This document shows, piece after piece, positions 7,604 through 17,182 of a DNA stretch of 64,000 bases; within the stretch, counting starts at the first letter, position 1; each line of letters opens with the position of its first letter. The translations under genes were made by a program, and so were the position numbers. Source of the DNA: Streptomyces sp. CB01580 (GTDB lineage: Bacteria; Actinomycetota; Actinomycetes; Streptomycetales; Streptomycetaceae); NCBI RefSeq assembly GCF_001905795.1, contig NZ_LIXJ01000002.1, positions 507,853 to 571,852 on the forward strand, in the 5' to 3' direction. Under the pieces are notes generated by a model that had not been told where the DNA came from, made no database searches, and worked only from the letters and a program-made list of their open reading frames with translations.

Positions 7604-10063
7604 ATGGCTACCGAGTCCAACGCGGTCACTCCGCTCGTCCTTCCCGTACTGCCGCTCGACGACGAGGTCGTGCTGCCCGGGATGGTGGTGCCTCTGGAAC
7701 TGTCCGACGCCGATGTGCGGGCCGCCGTGGAGGCGGCCCAGGCCGCGGCCCGTGAGAGCGGCGGCAAGCCCGAGGTGCTGCTGGTGCCCCGGATCGACGG
7801 GACGTACACCGGCACCGGTGTCATCGGCACGGTCGAGCAGGTGGGGCGGCTGTCGGACGGGGATCCGGGCGCGCTCGTCCGCGGCCGGGGCCGGGTGCGG
7901 ATCGGGGCCGGGACCAGCGGGCCGGGCGCCGCGCTCTGGGTGGAGGGGACGCGGGTCGACGAGACCGCCCCCGATCCTTCCGCGCCCTCGTACGGGCCCG
8001 GCCGGGGAGGCACCGCTCCCAAAATCGCCGCGGAGCTGGTCAAGGAGTACAAGGCGCTCGCCACGAGCTGGCTGAGGAAGCGCGGTGCCTGGCAGGTCGT
8101 GGACCGGATCCAGCAGATCGAGGACGTCTCCGCGCTCGCCGACAACTCCGGCTACTCGCCCTTCCTCACCACCGCCCAGAAGGTGCGGCTCCTGGAGACC
8201 GCGGACCCGGTCGCCCGGCTGAGGCTCGCCGTCGAGTGGCTCCGTGAACACCTCGCCGAACAGGACGTCGCCGAGTCCATCGCCAAGGACGTCCAGGAGG
8301 GCGTCGACAAGCAGCAGCGCGAATTCCTGCTGCGGCGCCAGCTCGACGCGGTACGCAAGGAGCTGGCCGAGCTGGGTGGCGACCCGGAGGACGAGTCCGA
8401 CGACTACCGGGCGCGCGTCGAGGCCGCCGACCTTCCCGAGCACGTCCGCGAGGCGGCGTTCAAGGAGGTCGACAAGCTGGAGCGCGCCTCCGACCAGAGC
8501 CCCGAGGGCTCCTGGATCCGCACCTGGCTCGACACGGTCCTCGAACTGCCGTGGACCGAGCGCACCGAGGACGCCTACGACATCCGTGGAGCCCAGGAGG
8601 TCCTGGACGCGGAGCACGCGGGCCTCCAGGACGTGAAGGAACGGATCATCGAGTACCTGGCGGTCCGCAAGCGGCGCTCCGACCGCGGTCTCGGCGTCGT
8701 CGGCGGGCGGCGCGGCGGTGCCGTGCTGGCGCTGGTGGGGCCGCCGGGCGTGGGCAAGACCTCGCTCGGCGAGTCCGTCGCGCACGCCATGGGCCGCAGG
8801 TTCGTCCGCGTCGCGCTCGGCGGTGTGCGGGACGAGGCGGAGATCCGCGGCCACCGGCGCACCTACGTCGGCGCGCTGCCGGGCCGGATCGTCCGCGCGA
8901 TCAAGGAGGCCGGTTCGATGAACCCGGTCGTCCTGCTCGACGAGATCGACAAGGTCGGCTCCGACTTCCGGGGCGACCCGGCCGCCGCCCTCCTCGAAGT
9001 CCTCGACCCGGCGCAGAACCACACCTTCCGCGACCACTACCTGGAGGTGGAACTCGACCTCAGCGACGTCGTCTTCCTCGCCACCGCCAACGTCCTCGAA
9101 GCCGTACCGGAGGCCCTGCTCGACCGCATGGAGCTGGTCAGGCTCGACGGTTACACCGAGGACGAGAAGGTCGTCATCGCCCGCGACCACCTGCTCCCGC
9201 GCCAGCTGGAGCGGGCCGGTCTGAAGGCGGACGAGGTGACGCTCGACGAGTCCGCGCTGCGCGCGCTGGCCGGCGAGTACACCCGCGAGGCGGGCGTACG
9301 GAACCTGGAACGCGCCGTCGCCCGGCTGCTGCGCAAGGTCGCCGCCCAGCACGAACTGGGCGACCGCGAGCTGCCGTTCACGATCACCGAAGCGGATCTG
9401 CGCGGACTGGTCGGACGCCCGCACCATGTGCCCGAGTCCGCCCAGGACCCGGCCGAGCGCCGCACCGCGGTGCCGGGCGTGGCCACCGGGCTCGCGGTGA
9501 CCGGGGCCGGCGGGGACGTGCTGTTCGTCGAGGCGTCGCTGGCGGACCCGGAGACCGGGGCGTCCGGACTGACCCTCACCGGTCAGCTCGGCGACGTGAT
9601 GAAGGAGTCCGCGCAGATCGCGCTGAGCTTCCTGCGGTCGCACGGCGCGGAACTGGAACTGCCGGTCGCGGACCTGAAGGACCGCGGCGTGCACATCCAC
9701 TTCCCGGCGGGCGCGGTCCCCAAGGACGGCCCGAGCGCGGGCATCACGATGACCACGGCCCTGGCCTCGCTGCTCTCCGGGCGGCTGGTCCGCACGGACG
9801 TGGCGATGACCGGCGAGGTCTCGCTGACCGGGCGGGTGCTGCCGATCGGCGGCCTGAAGCAGAAGCTGCTGGCCGCGCACCGGGCCGGGATCACCACCGT
9901 GGTGATCCCCAAGCGGAACGAGGCCGACCTGGACGACGTCCCGGCCGAGGTCCTGGACACGCTGGAGGTCCACCCGGTGACGGACGTCCGCCAGGTGCTG
10001 GAGATCGCCCTCGCGCCCGCCTCGGCCGCCAGGCCCGGGGAGAGGATCCCGGCCGCGGCGTAG
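7604..10063 (+). CDS. lon: ATP-dependent protease Lon (endopeptidase La)
   Basis: 819 residues, the normal size for bacterial Lon. The order is an N-terminal substrate-binding domain, an AAA+ module with Walker [10 protein letters not shown] (about 379-387) and Walker [10 protein letters not shown], then the protease domain with the catalytic Ser in KDGPSAGIT (about residue 711) and the Lys in [13 protein letters not shown]. It degrades misfolded and some regulatory proteins in the cytosol. The ATG at 7604 has GGGGAG eight bases upstream; the open frame extends to a TTG at 7583, inside the operator. HspR repression is likely from the adjacent HAIR site. The transposon end lies only 100 bases upstream of the start codon, so regulatory DNA beyond that has been displaced. 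Confidence 0.97.
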   Translation: MATESNAVTPLVLPVLPLDDEVVLPGMVVPLELSDADVRAAVEAAQAAARESGGKPEVLLVPRIDGTYTGTGVIGTVEQVGRLSDGDPGALVRGRGRVRIGAGTSGPGAALWVEGTRVDETAPDPSAPSYGPGRGGTAPKIAAELVKEYKALATSWLRKRGAWQVVDRIQQIEDVSALADNSGYSPFLTTAQKVRLLETADPVARLRLAVEWLREHLAEQDVAESIAKDVQEGVDKQQREFLLRRQLDAVRKELAELGGDPEDESDDYRARVEAADLPEHVREAAFKEVDKLERASDQSPEGSWIRTWLDTVLELPWTERTEDAYDIRGAQEVLDAEHAGLQDVKERIIEYLAVRKRRSDRGLGVVGGRRGGAVLALVGPPGVGKTSLGESVAHAMGRRFVRVALGGVRDEAEIRGHRRTYVGALPGRIVRAIKEAGSMNPVVLLDEIDKVGSDFRGDPAAALLEVLDPAQNHTFRDHYLEVELDLSDVVFLATANVLEAVPEALLDRMELVRLDGYTEDEKVVIARDHLLPRQLERAGLKADEVTLDESALRALAGEYTREAGVRNLERAVARLLRKVAAQHELGDRELPFTITEADLRGLVGRPHHVPESAQDPAERRTAVPGVATGLAVTGAGGDVLFVEASLADPETGASGLTLTGQLGDVMKESAQIALSFLRSHGAELELPVADLKDRGVHIHFPAGAVPKDGPSAGITMTTALASLLSGRLVRTDVAMTGEVSLTGRVLPIGGLKQKLLAAHRAGITTVVIPKRNEADLDDVPAEVLDTLEVHPVTDVRQVLEIALAPASAARPGERIPAAA

Positions 10064-10103
10064 CCGCCACGGCGTGACGGACGTGGCGCCACGCACGCGA
10101 CCG

Positions 10104-10154
10104 GCACGGACGGCCCGCCTCCCCGTCACGACGGGTGGGCGGGCCGTTCCGTGC
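10104..10154. terminator. hairpin between convergent lon and deacetylase genes
   Basis: ACGGCCCGCC (10110-10119) pairs perfectly with GGCGGGCCGT (10138-10147). The stem extends outward through GCACGG/CCGTGC with one bulge. It lies between the lon and deacetylase stops and probably ends transcription in both directions. Confidence 0.7.
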
Positions 10155-10188
10155 GCCCCGGAGCGGGACTTGGGGCACCCGCTCCTCG

Positions 10189-10953
10189 TCAGGGGCGGTA
10201 GACCGTCCCCGGGACCGGCTCGGCGGGGGCCATCAGCTGGGGGACGGTGACGAAGGTGTAGCCCCGCTCCTTCAGCGTGTCGACGATGCCCGGCACGGCG
10301 GGCACCGTTCCGTCGTAGATGTCGTGCAGCAGGATGATGCCGTCCTTGCTCGCCTGGTCCAGGATGCGCTTCTCGATCAGCGCCGAATCCGTCGTCGAGT
10401 AGTCCTTGGCGGTGGCGCTCCACAGCACCTGGGCCAGCCCCAGTTCCTTGCTGATCTCCGCGACGGTCTCGTCGGTGCGGCCCTGCGGCGGGCGCATCAG
10501 GCGCGGCTTCTTCCCGGTGATCTCCGCTATCGCGTCCTGGGTCTTCTCCAGCTCGGTCCGTATGGCAGCCGGCTTCTGCTCCGTCAGGATCCCGTGCGTC
10601 CAGGTGTGGTTGGCCACCTCGTGGCCCTCGGCGGCGAGCCTGCGCACGGTGTCCGGGTACTTCTTGACGTGGTTCTTGCCCAGCAGGAAGAAGGTCGCGC
10701 GCACCTTCTTCTCCTTGAGGATGTCGAGCAGGCGCGGAGTGTCCTTGCCCGGCCCGGCGTCGAAGGTCAGGGCTATGCATTTCGCCTTGCGGCAGTCCAC
10801 CGGACCGAAGGTGCCCTTGGCGTCGGAGCCCGCGTCGGCGCGCGCGTCCGAGGGCGCGGTGGTGTCCGAGGAGCAGCCGGCCAGCGTCAGGGTGAGTGCC
10901 GTCACAAGGACGGCGGCCAACGCCGTACCGGTCGACTTCGTCTTCAAGAACAA
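10189..10953 (-). CDS. polysaccharide deacetylase lipoprotein (NodB domain)
   Basis: 254 residues. A lipoprotein signal peptide ends in LAGC (Cys about residue 26), so the protein should be anchored outside the membrane. The NodB domain shows the metal and catalytic motifs TFDAGPG (motif 1; the common second Asp is Ala), HTWTH (motif 2) and RPPQG (motif 3). The family removes N-acetyl groups from chitooligosaccharides or peptidoglycan. TTG 10953 is preferred because GGAGGA lies nine bases upstream; a GTG at 10962 abuts that site too closely. The second Asp of motif 1 is often involved in metal binding, so its replacement leaves activity and substrate open. Confidence 0.85.
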   Translation of the reverse strand: MFLKTKSTGTALAAVLVTALTLTLAGCSSDTTAPSDARADAGSDAKGTFGPVDCRKAKCIALTFDAGPGKDTPRLLDILKEKKVRATFFLLGKNHVKKYPDTVRRLAAEGHEVANHTWTHGILTEQKPAAIRTELEKTQDAIAEITGKKPRLMRPPQGRTDETVAEISKELGLAQVLWSATAKDYSTTDSALIEKRILDQASKDGIILLHDIYDGTVPAVPGIVDTLKERGYTFVTVPQLMAPAEPVPGTVYRP

Positions 10954-11018
10954 GGCGGTCACTCCTCCGTGGCTCGGCCGGGCACGCGATGCGCGGCGGA
11001 ACGGACTATACATATGGT

Positions 11019-11037
11019 GTATACGCGGTGTGTATAC
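11019..11037. promoter_or_regulatory. GTATAC-N7-GTATAC repeat upstream of the deacetylase
   Basis: Two GTATAC hexamers, each self-complementary, with centres 13 bases apart, in an AT-rich island about 65 bases upstream of the deacetylase start. The arrangement looks like an operator, possibly for a GntR-type regulator, overlapping the promoter. The binder is unknown. Confidence 0.4.
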
Positions 11038-11078
11038 AGGGTCGGGGAGGGCGCGAGCAGTGGGAGCGGGAAAGGGGC

Positions 11079-11111
11079 GAGCCCCCGGTGACGGGTGGTC
11101 ACCAGGGGCTC
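11079..11111. terminator. hairpin downstream of the GH25 lysozyme gene
   Basis: GAGCCCCCGGTGAC (11079-11092) pairs with GTCACCAGGGGCTC (11098-11111) with one mismatch and a five-base loop. It lies 130 bases beyond the minus-strand lysozyme stop and before the deacetylase promoter. Confidence 0.6.
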
Positions 11112-11244
11112 GGCCGGGTGGAACGGTGCGGTGTGCGGGCGTGCCGGACGGGTGCGGCGGGCGCGGCTCAGCGGCTCGATGGGCCGTGCCGGTCGCGGTC
11201 TCGGCGGCTCGCGGTGGGGTCTCGCTCGCGGCGCGGGGCCCGGC

Positions 11245-12096
11245 TCAGCCGTTCGCGAGGGCCTGCAGACGGTCGTAGGCGCCGTTGAAGCGGTCGTGGT
11301 CGCCCACGTACGGGCCGGACTCGGTGTACTGCCACATCGTGTAGAAGCCCCAGCCGGCCGGGAGTTCACCGACCGTGCTGTTGTAGCGGGCCACCCACAG
11401 CGGGTTGGTGGCGCCGAAGCCCGCGTTGTTGCCGGTGCAGGTCGTCCACCAGCTGGTCGCGGTGTAGATGACCGCGTCGCGTCCGGTGCGCGCCTTGTAC
11501 GTGTTCACGAAGTCGCGGATCCAGGACACCATGGCCGACTGGCTCTTCCCGTAGCACTGGTCGCCGTACGGGTTCCACTCGATGTCGAGCACGCCGGGCA
11601 GCGTCTTGCCGTCCCGCGACCAGCCGCCTCCGTGGTCCACGAAGTAGTTGGCCTGTGCGGCTCCGCTCGTCGTGTTCGGGGTGGCGAAGTGGTACGAGCC
11701 CCGGATCATGCCGATGTTGTACGAGCCGTTGTACTGCTGCGCGAAGTACGGGTTCGTGTAGTACGTGCCCTCGGTGGCCTTGACGTAGGCCCACTTCACG
11801 CCGCTGTTCCACAGCGTCGCCCAGTCGACGTTGCCCTGGTGGCCGCTGACGTCCACGCCTTCGGTCTGCACGGCGCGCGTGTCGCGGGGCAGTCCGCCCT
11901 GGCCGTCGTGGGCGACGACGCCCATGCCCATCGTGGCCGTGCCGCGGGCGGGCTTGCGGGCGGCGGCGTCGGGGGAGCCCGTGGCGCTCGCCGCGCCGGG
12001 CAGGGTGAGAAGGAGGGAAAGGGCTGCGAGCAGGGTCCCCGCGGCGGCGAAGCGCGAGCGGCGGGACGTCTTGGATCCGGATCTGAGCACCGGCAT
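11245..12096 (-). CDS. secreted GH25 family lysozyme (muramidase)
   Basis: 283 residues. A twin-Arg-like start (KTSRRSRFAAAG) and hydrophobic segment are followed by an Ala-x-Ala signal-peptidase region, so the protein is exported. The GH25 domain begins TEGVDVSGHQGNVDW and contains the catalytic acidic pair region VLDIEWNPYG. The family hydrolyses the MurNAc-GlcNAc bond of peptidoglycan. No extra cell-wall-binding repeats are present. The ATG at 12096 is preceded by GGAGG at seven to eight bases. It is divergent from the MarR gene, which suggests a regulatory link, unproven. Confidence 0.92.
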   Translation of the reverse strand: MPVLRSGSKTSRRSRFAAAGTLLAALSLLLTLPGAASATGSPDAAARKPARGTATMGMGVVAHDGQGGLPRDTRAVQTEGVDVSGHQGNVDWATLWNSGVKWAYVKATEGTYYTNPYFAQQYNGSYNIGMIRGSYHFATPNTTSGAAQANYFVDHGGGWSRDGKTLPGVLDIEWNPYGDQCYGKSQSAMVSWIRDFVNTYKARTGRDAVIYTATSWWTTCTGNNAGFGATNPLWVARYNSTVGELPAGWGFYTMWQYTESGPYVGDHDRFNGAYDRLQALANG

Positions 12097-12165
12097 GTGA
12101 CTGCCTCCGAGGCGTTGGTGGGGGGACGTGCTGATCCAGGGGGAGCCGGGCGCACCCCCTGCCGA

Positions 12166-12194
12166 CATGTCATGGTGTGAACATGCCAGACATG
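12166..12194. promoter_or_regulatory. interrupted palindrome between the lysozyme and MarR genes
   Basis: CATGTCATGG (12166-12175) and CCAGACATG (12186-12194) form an inverted repeat with one extra base in the left arm. The position, in the shared divergent promoter region, fits an operator for the adjacent MarR protein. No experimental motif is known to me for this pair. Confidence 0.35.
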
Positions 12195-12337
12195 ACGCTA
12201 CGCACGTAGACCCGTGCTTCGGAAGGGGGCCTGGACGCCGCCGGTGGTCTAGCCCTGCGAAATACTGGCCGAGCTGCGGCGATGACCGGCGGCGGAAGAA
12301 ACTTTCAGCGTTGGAAAAGCTCATGAGGGGTGTTGAC

Positions 12338-12820
12338 GTGCACGGGAGCGAAAGCGGTAGTGAACGTGGCGCGACCAGTGAAAGTGGTGTGGACCACGCA
12401 TTCCTCGCTCTGGAGCGGGAGTTGGCCGTCTTCCTGCGCCGGGCACGCGCCAACTCCGGCGAGATGGCGCGCGAGGTCCATCCCGAACTGGAGCCCGCCG
12501 CCTACGGCCTGCTCGTGCGGCTGGAGTCCGCCGGGCGGCAGCGGGCCACCGACCTCGCGGCCTACTTCGGCGTCGGCAAGGCGACCGTGAGCCGTCAACT
12601 GCGCGCCCTGGAGGGCCTCGGGCTGGTGGCGCGCGAGCCCGATCCGGCCGACGGGCGGGCCTTCCTCGTCCACCTCACCGACGAGGGGCTGGCCCGCTAC
12701 CGCAGTGTCCGCGACGCCCGCCGGGACCGCTACGTGCGCAAGCTCGCCGACTGGGACAGGGACGAGGTCGCCGAACTGGCCCGGCTGCTGCACCACTTGA
12801 ACGCCCGGGCCGAGGACTGA
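12338..12820 (+). CDS. MarR-family transcriptional regulator
   Basis: 160 residues. A winged helix-turn-helix is visible: ATDLAAYFGVGKATVSRQLRAL as the HTH and a wing near REPDPADGRAFLVHLT. These are typical MarR sequences, with helical dimerisation segments at both ends. GTG 12338 is chosen because GAGGGG ends seven bases upstream; an ATG at 12323 lacks a good site. It is divergent from the GH25 lysozyme and convergent with the phosphatase gene. The ligand is unknown; autoregulation through the intergenic palindrome is plausible. Confidence 0.85.
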   Translation: MHGSESGSERGATSESGVDHAFLALERELAVFLRRARANSGEMAREVHPELEPAAYGLLVRLESAGRQRATDLAAYFGVGKATVSRQLRALEGLGLVAREPDPADGRAFLVHLTDEGLARYRSVRDARRDRYVRKLADWDRDEVAELARLLHHLNARAED

Positions 12821-12898
12821 GCCGGGCCCGCGCCCGGTGCGGGACGCGCACTCCGGCACGTTCTCGCCCTGCCCCGCCTCGTCCCGCACGGCATGCCG

Positions 12899-13684
12899 TC
12901 ACAACGTCACGCAGACCGCCGTCGCGTCGTCGTGCTTCTTGGCGCGGCGCAGACGCACGCGATCCGTGTCCGCGTCCTCCAGTTCCCTGACCCGGCCGAT
13001 CAGCGCCTCCGGTCCCTCCTCGCGGAGCACCGCGAGGCAGTCCGCCCAGTCTCCCTCGTGGAACGTCTCGGTCCAGCGGGTCGCGCCGTCGGTCAGCGCC
13101 GCCACCGTTCGTACGTCGGTGAGCGGGGTGCGGCCGGTGACCGCGCGGGCCGCCACCGAGGGGTCGGCCGCGGCGGTGAAGAAGCCGCCGTCCTTGTTCC
13201 GCAGCCGCGCGTCCACGGTCGCCACGTCGGCCAGCGAGCCCGGCGGTAGCCGATCCAGGCGGTCGTCGACAAGAGGGCGTACGGTCCCGTCGGACATACC
13301 GAACAGCAGCACGGAATCGGAGAGCACCAAGTGCTCGATCTCCTGTTCGCCCCAGCGCGCCATGGCGACCGTCGCCTGCGGCGTCCGCACGTGAGAAAGG
13401 TCACACGAAGGGCCGTGGGCCTCGGCAGTGCGCCGAATGGACTCGGCCAGGATCTCCTGGAGGCTCAGATCTCGGCGCGAACCGGACAGTTCGAGCAGTG
13501 AGCCGCCCAGTCGAGCGGTGAACCAGGGGACGGGGTGGGCGCAGCCGTCATCGCCCGTCGGCGGGGTCACCCCGTCGAGCAGAATCAGTGTTCCGCCCTG
13601 GCCGGAAGCGGGCAGGGCGGTGGCGGCCCAGTCCTCGTTCGGGCGGTCGGCGCAGCCGGCGACGGTGGCGAGTTCGATGCGCAT
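12899..13684 (-). CDS. PP2C-like serine/threonine phosphatase domain protein
   Basis: 261 residues. PP2C-type motifs: the N-terminal Asp-containing strand (GCADRPNEDW), the metal-binding strand LILLDGVTPP, a third acidic motif in VAALTDGATRW, and the C-terminal KHDDATAVCV matching the family DD(N/A)(I/T) end. Cytosolic, with no membrane helix. Upstream ATG/GTG codons exist in frame (for example 13723), so the start is moderately certain. It would remove phosphates from Ser/Thr; the partner kinase is unknown and none is adjacent. Confidence 0.75.
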   Translation of the reverse strand: MRIELATVAGCADRPNEDWAATALPASGQGGTLILLDGVTPPTGDDGCAHPVPWFTARLGGSLLELSGSRRDLSLQEILAESIRRTAEAHGPSCDLSHVRTPQATVAMARWGEQEIEHLVLSDSVLLFGMSDGTVRPLVDDRLDRLPPGSLADVATVDARLRNKDGGFFTAAADPSVAARAVTGRTPLTDVRTVAALTDGATRWTETFHEGDWADCLAVLREEGPEALIGRVRELEDADTDRVRLRRAKKHDDATAVCVTL

Positions 13685-13732
13685 GCGGTCAGTCTGCACG
13701 ATGTCTTCACGACCCCTGCGCATGGCCGAAAT

Positions 13733-13744
13733 TGGCCTATACCA
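13733..13744. promoter_or_regulatory. possible DasR-type operator upstream of the phosphatase gene
   Basis: TGGCCTATACCA matches 10 of 12 positions of the DasR core TGGTCTAGACCA and is itself a near-palindrome. It lies 49 bases upstream of the phosphatase start. DasR links GlcNAc to development and chitinase control in Streptomyces. A similar 12-mer could occur by chance. Confidence 0.4.
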
Positions 13745-14050
13745 GCAGGTCACGGGCGTGCGCCGAGCGGAAGCGGAGGCTCCGTGCCGCGTGCGGGCGG
13801 GCATCCTGCCAAAGCCTGGACCGAAGTTCCAGCCGACGGGCAAGGTGTGGCCGGGGGGCTTCCGGGGGAGACTTGTTCGTCAACTCTGGAGTGATGTTCA
13901 CTCGTTCGGGTGGCGGAGCGGTTGATGCGCGCCCCCTTCTCAAAAGCACTGGAATGGTCGGAAGCCGTACCAGGGGTCGGGGCGCTCGCTCACACGTGAC
14001 CGCGCGTCACCTCTGCTTCAAGGGCGGACGAGTCAAGATTGCGAGCACCG

Positions 14051-17000
14051 GTGCAGAAGAAGCGGCCTCGGAGCAAGGGCGGCAAGAACAGCGGTTCCGG
14101 GGTGACGCCCCCGGCGCCCGCCGAGAGTGCGAGCACCCGACGAGCCGTGCGTGTGCGCAGCCGGCTGGTCGCCGGCGTGGCGCTCGTCGGAGTCACCGTC
14201 ATCGCCGCGGGCGCCCCGGCGATCCTCGGCGCCTCCGCCGACCTGAACGAGTCGCAGCGGCTGGTCACCCTCGCCGAGTTGAACCAGCAGGCGATCGCGC
14301 TCGCGCACGCCCTCGCGGACGAACGCGACGACGCCGTCGCCCGCATCGCGGCCGGCCGTGACGGGAAGTCCGGGGAGAAGAAGGGCGGCTCCGGCGCCCG
14401 TGTCGACCGGCAGGTGAACGAGATCAGGCCGGCCGCCCCCGCAGCGCTGCGCCGCGACCTCGCCACCATCCCGTCCCTGCGCCGCGACGTGCTCGGCGGC
14501 AAGGGCACGGTGCTGGAGGCCCACCAGGCGTACTCCGAGATCATCGCCAGGCTCCACGACGTGGCCGCCGAACTCACGGAGAAGACCCCGCCGCGCGCCG
14601 CCGACGCCACCCGCGCCCCGCTCGCTCTCGGCCGGGCCACCGAGCAGGCGTCCGCCACCCGCGGGCTGCTGGTCGCCGCGCTCTCCGTGCCTCGGGCGGA
14701 CACGGTCCCGCAGATCGACCCCGTCACCGGCCTGCCCGTGCAGGACCAGGACGGGGGCGGCGGCAAGGACGGCCGCACCCGTGACGAACTGAGCGCCGCC
14801 GCCCAGCAGGCCCGGGTCGCCGAACTCGCCTCGCTCGCCGACTTCGACCAGAGCGCCGGCTCCGCCACCCGCGACAAGCTGTCCACCACCGTCACCGGCC
14901 CCGAGGTCTCCAAGGCGGAGAAGTACCTCGACTCCCTCACCGACCGGCCCGAGCTGTCCGAGTCCGAGCAGCGGACCAGCGCCAAGAAGGTCGAGGAGGC
15001 GCTGTCCGCCCGGGTCGACCGGATGCGCGGCGTCGAGTCCGCCCTCGGCACCGAACAGGTCCGGCGCCTCGAACAGCTCCGTGACGACGACGTCACCGCG
15101 CTCGAACTGAGGATCGCGCTGCTCGGCGGCTGTCTGCTGATCGCGGTCGGTGTCTCGACGGCCGTGGCGCGCACCCTCACCCAGCCGCTCGCCGTCCTGC
15201 GGATCGGAGCCGCCCGCCTCGCGGCCGAGCCCGCCACCGCCGAGCCCATCCGCTACAAGGGCCGCAACGACGAGTTCGCCCAGGTCGTACAGTCCGTCAA
15301 CGCCCTCCACGGCAGGCTCCGGGCCCTGCACGGCGAGCACGACGGCCGGGTCGAGAGCCTCCAGGCCGAACGGTCCGAACTGATCGCCGGACGCGAGGCG
15401 CTCACCCGCCAGCGCGCCGAACTCCAGGTCCTCACCACGGATCTGACCGCCCAGCTGGAGCGGCTGCGGGACACCGTCGACCACACGTTCGTCAACCTCT
15501 CGCTGCGCACGCTCGGTCTCGTCGAGCGTCAGCTCGGTGTCATCGAGAGCCTGGAGGAGCGGGAGGACGACCCGGAGCGGCTGGCCACCCTCTTCAAGCT
15601 CGACCACATGGCCACGGTCATGCGCCGGCACAGCGAGAACATGCTGGTTCTCGCGGGCGCCGAGCACGGGCACGGGCACGCGAACCCGATCCCGCTGGTG
15701 GACGTGGCGCGCGCCGCCGTCTCCGAGATCGAGCGGTACGAGCGGGTCACCATCCAAGCCCTGCCGCCGCACGCCCAGATCGCCGGCTTCGCCGCCGACG
15801 ACCTCAGCCACCTCGTGGCCGAACTCCTGGAGAACGCGACCTCGTTCTCGCCCCCGGACTCCCGGGTCCAGCTCTCCGGCTGGCTGCTGGAGACCGGTGA
15901 GGTGATGCTCTCCGTCCAGGACGAGGGCATCGGGATGTCCGCCGAGCGGATTGCCGACCTCAACACCCGGCTCGCCGACCCCGCCCTGTTCGACTCGACG
16001 GGGCGGGACGACAAGGGGATGCCCGACGCGGGGCTCGGCCTCCACGTCACCGCCCTGCTGGCCGCGCGCCACGGCGTACGGGTCCAGCTGCGCGACCACA
16101 CGGGCAGCGGGATCACCGCGGTCGTCGTGCTGCCCACGTCCCTGCTGCCGAAGGCTCCGCCGGTCGCCACGCCGACCCCGGTGAAGGTCGCCGGGGACGG
16201 CCCCGGACTCAACCTGCCCGGATCGGTCGCCGAGGCCAATTCCAACGCGCTGCCCACACGCACCACGCCCGGCGAGCAGGGCGACGACCCGCTGCCCGGA
16301 CGCACCACGCCCGGCCAGCCGGGCGACGACCCGCTGATCGCCGCCGCCGAGCGCGCCATCCGCGCGGCCGAACCCGCGCCCGGCCCCGACCACGCCGTCG
16401 GTCACACCGCCGAACGCGGCACGGACCACCCCGCCGACCGGTCCGCGGACCGCACCCCGGCCCCGGAGGCCCCCGCAGTCCCCGGCCCGCAGGATCCCGC
16501 ACCCGCTCCGGCCGCCGAGGCGGTCGAGGCCGAGTCCGAGATCACGATGCAGGTCCGGCTCCCGGCGGCTCCCGAGGCCACGGACGCCCCCGCGACCACG
16601 GCGCCCGACCCGTATCTCACCATCAACGACCCGTACGGCGTCGGTGCCGACCCGTACGCCGCAGGCGCCGCCCCCGTGCCCGCCCCGGCCGCCGCGGACG
16701 CGGACGCGTACGCCATCGGGCCCGACCGGCACGAGCGCACCACCGACGGGGCCCCCGAGCCGTACGCGCCGACGGGCACCCCCGAGCCGCACGCGGCGCC
16801 CGCACCGGCACCCGCCGCCGAGACCGTGCCGGCCCCCCGCCGGCCGGAGCAGCCGCAGCCGCATCAGGAGACCGTCACGGACAAGGGGCTGCCCAAGCGC
16901 ACCCCCAGGGTCGTCAAGCCCAGCACGGAGCAGACCACCGAGCGCAAGGGAAGCCTGGACAAGGACGCGCTGCGCCGTCGGCTCGGCGGCTTCCACCAGG

Positions 17001-17182
17001 GCGCCAAGGACGGCCGCCGCGACGTCGAGGCGGAACTCGCCACGGCCCCGGCGACCGGTTCGTTCCCCGGGACCGCAGTACCCGCCGGGCGCACCCCGCA
17101 CACCGACCACAGCGAGCCGGCCGACCGTATCAACGACCGAACCGATGAGACGGGGGACACAGTCGAGGAGGCACGCAGTTGA
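14051..17182 (+). CDS. cvnA: conservon sensor-kinase-like protein CvnA
   Basis: About 1043 residues. A basic N-terminus and TM helix (LVAGVALVGVTVIAAGAPAI) precede a large extracytoplasmic nitrate/nitrite-sensor-type helical domain. A second TM (LRIALLGGCLLIAVGV) and HAMP region follow, then a histidine-kinase-like ATPase domain with an N-box (LLENATSFSPP) and G-box (DAGLGLHV). There is no clear phospho-acceptor H-box, as in other CvnA proteins. The last third is Pro/Ala-rich and disordered and contains two copies of a TTPG-x2-GDDPL motif. In conservons CvnA sits at the membrane with CvnB-D in a complex likened to a eukaryotic GPCR system. The start may instead be TTG 14039; neither has a strong ribosome site. 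Confidence 0.88.
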   Translation: MQKKRPRSKGGKNSGSGVTPPAPAESASTRRAVRVRSRLVAGVALVGVTVIAAGAPAILGASADLNESQRLVTLAELNQQAIALAHALADERDDAVARIAAGRDGKSGEKKGGSGARVDRQVNEIRPAAPAALRRDLATIPSLRRDVLGGKGTVLEAHQAYSEIIARLHDVAAELTEKTPPRAADATRAPLALGRATEQASATRGLLVAALSVPRADTVPQIDPVTGLPVQDQDGGGGKDGRTRDELSAAAQQARVAELASLADFDQSAGSATRDKLSTTVTGPEVSKAEKYLDSLTDRPELSESEQRTSAKKVEEALSARVDRMRGVESALGTEQVRRLEQLRDDDVTALELRIALLGGCLLIAVGVSTAVARTLTQPLAVLRIGAARLAAEPATAEPIRYKGRNDEFAQVVQSVNALHGRLRALHGEHDGRVESLQAERSELIAGREALTRQRAELQVLTTDLTAQLERLRDTVDHTFVNLSLRTLGLVERQLGVIESLEEREDDPERLATLFKLDHMATVMRRHSENMLVLAGAEHGHGHANPIPLVDVARAAVSEIERYERVTIQALPPHAQIAGFAADDLSHLVAELLENATSFSPPDSRVQLSGWLLETGEVMLSVQDEGIGMSAERIADLNTRLADPALFDSTGRDDKGMPDAGLGLHVTALLAARHGVRVQLRDHTGSGITAVVVLPTSLLPKAPPVATPTPVKVAGDGPGLNLPGSVAEANSNALPTRTTPGEQGDDPLPGRTTPGQPGDDPLIAAAERAIRAAEPAPGPDHAVGHTAERGTDHPADRSADRTPAPEAPAVPGPQDPAPAPAAEAVEAESEITMQVRLPAAPEATDAPATTAPDPYLTINDPYGVGADPYAAGAAPVPAPAAADADAYAIGPDRHERTTDGAPEPYAPTGTPEPHAAPAPAPAAETVPAPRRPEQPQPHQETVTDKGLPKRTPRVVKPSTEQTTERKGSLDKDALRRRLGGFHQGAKDGRRDVEAELATAPATGSFPGTAVPAGRTPHTDHSEPADRINDRTDETGDTVEEARS

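Noticed and set aside
7313..10780. Open frame of more than 1100 codons on the minus strand opposite lon and the deacetylase
   Set aside because: Composition is a Gly/Arg/Val-rich mirror of the real genes; the lon and deacetylase frames have clear domains and ribosome sites.
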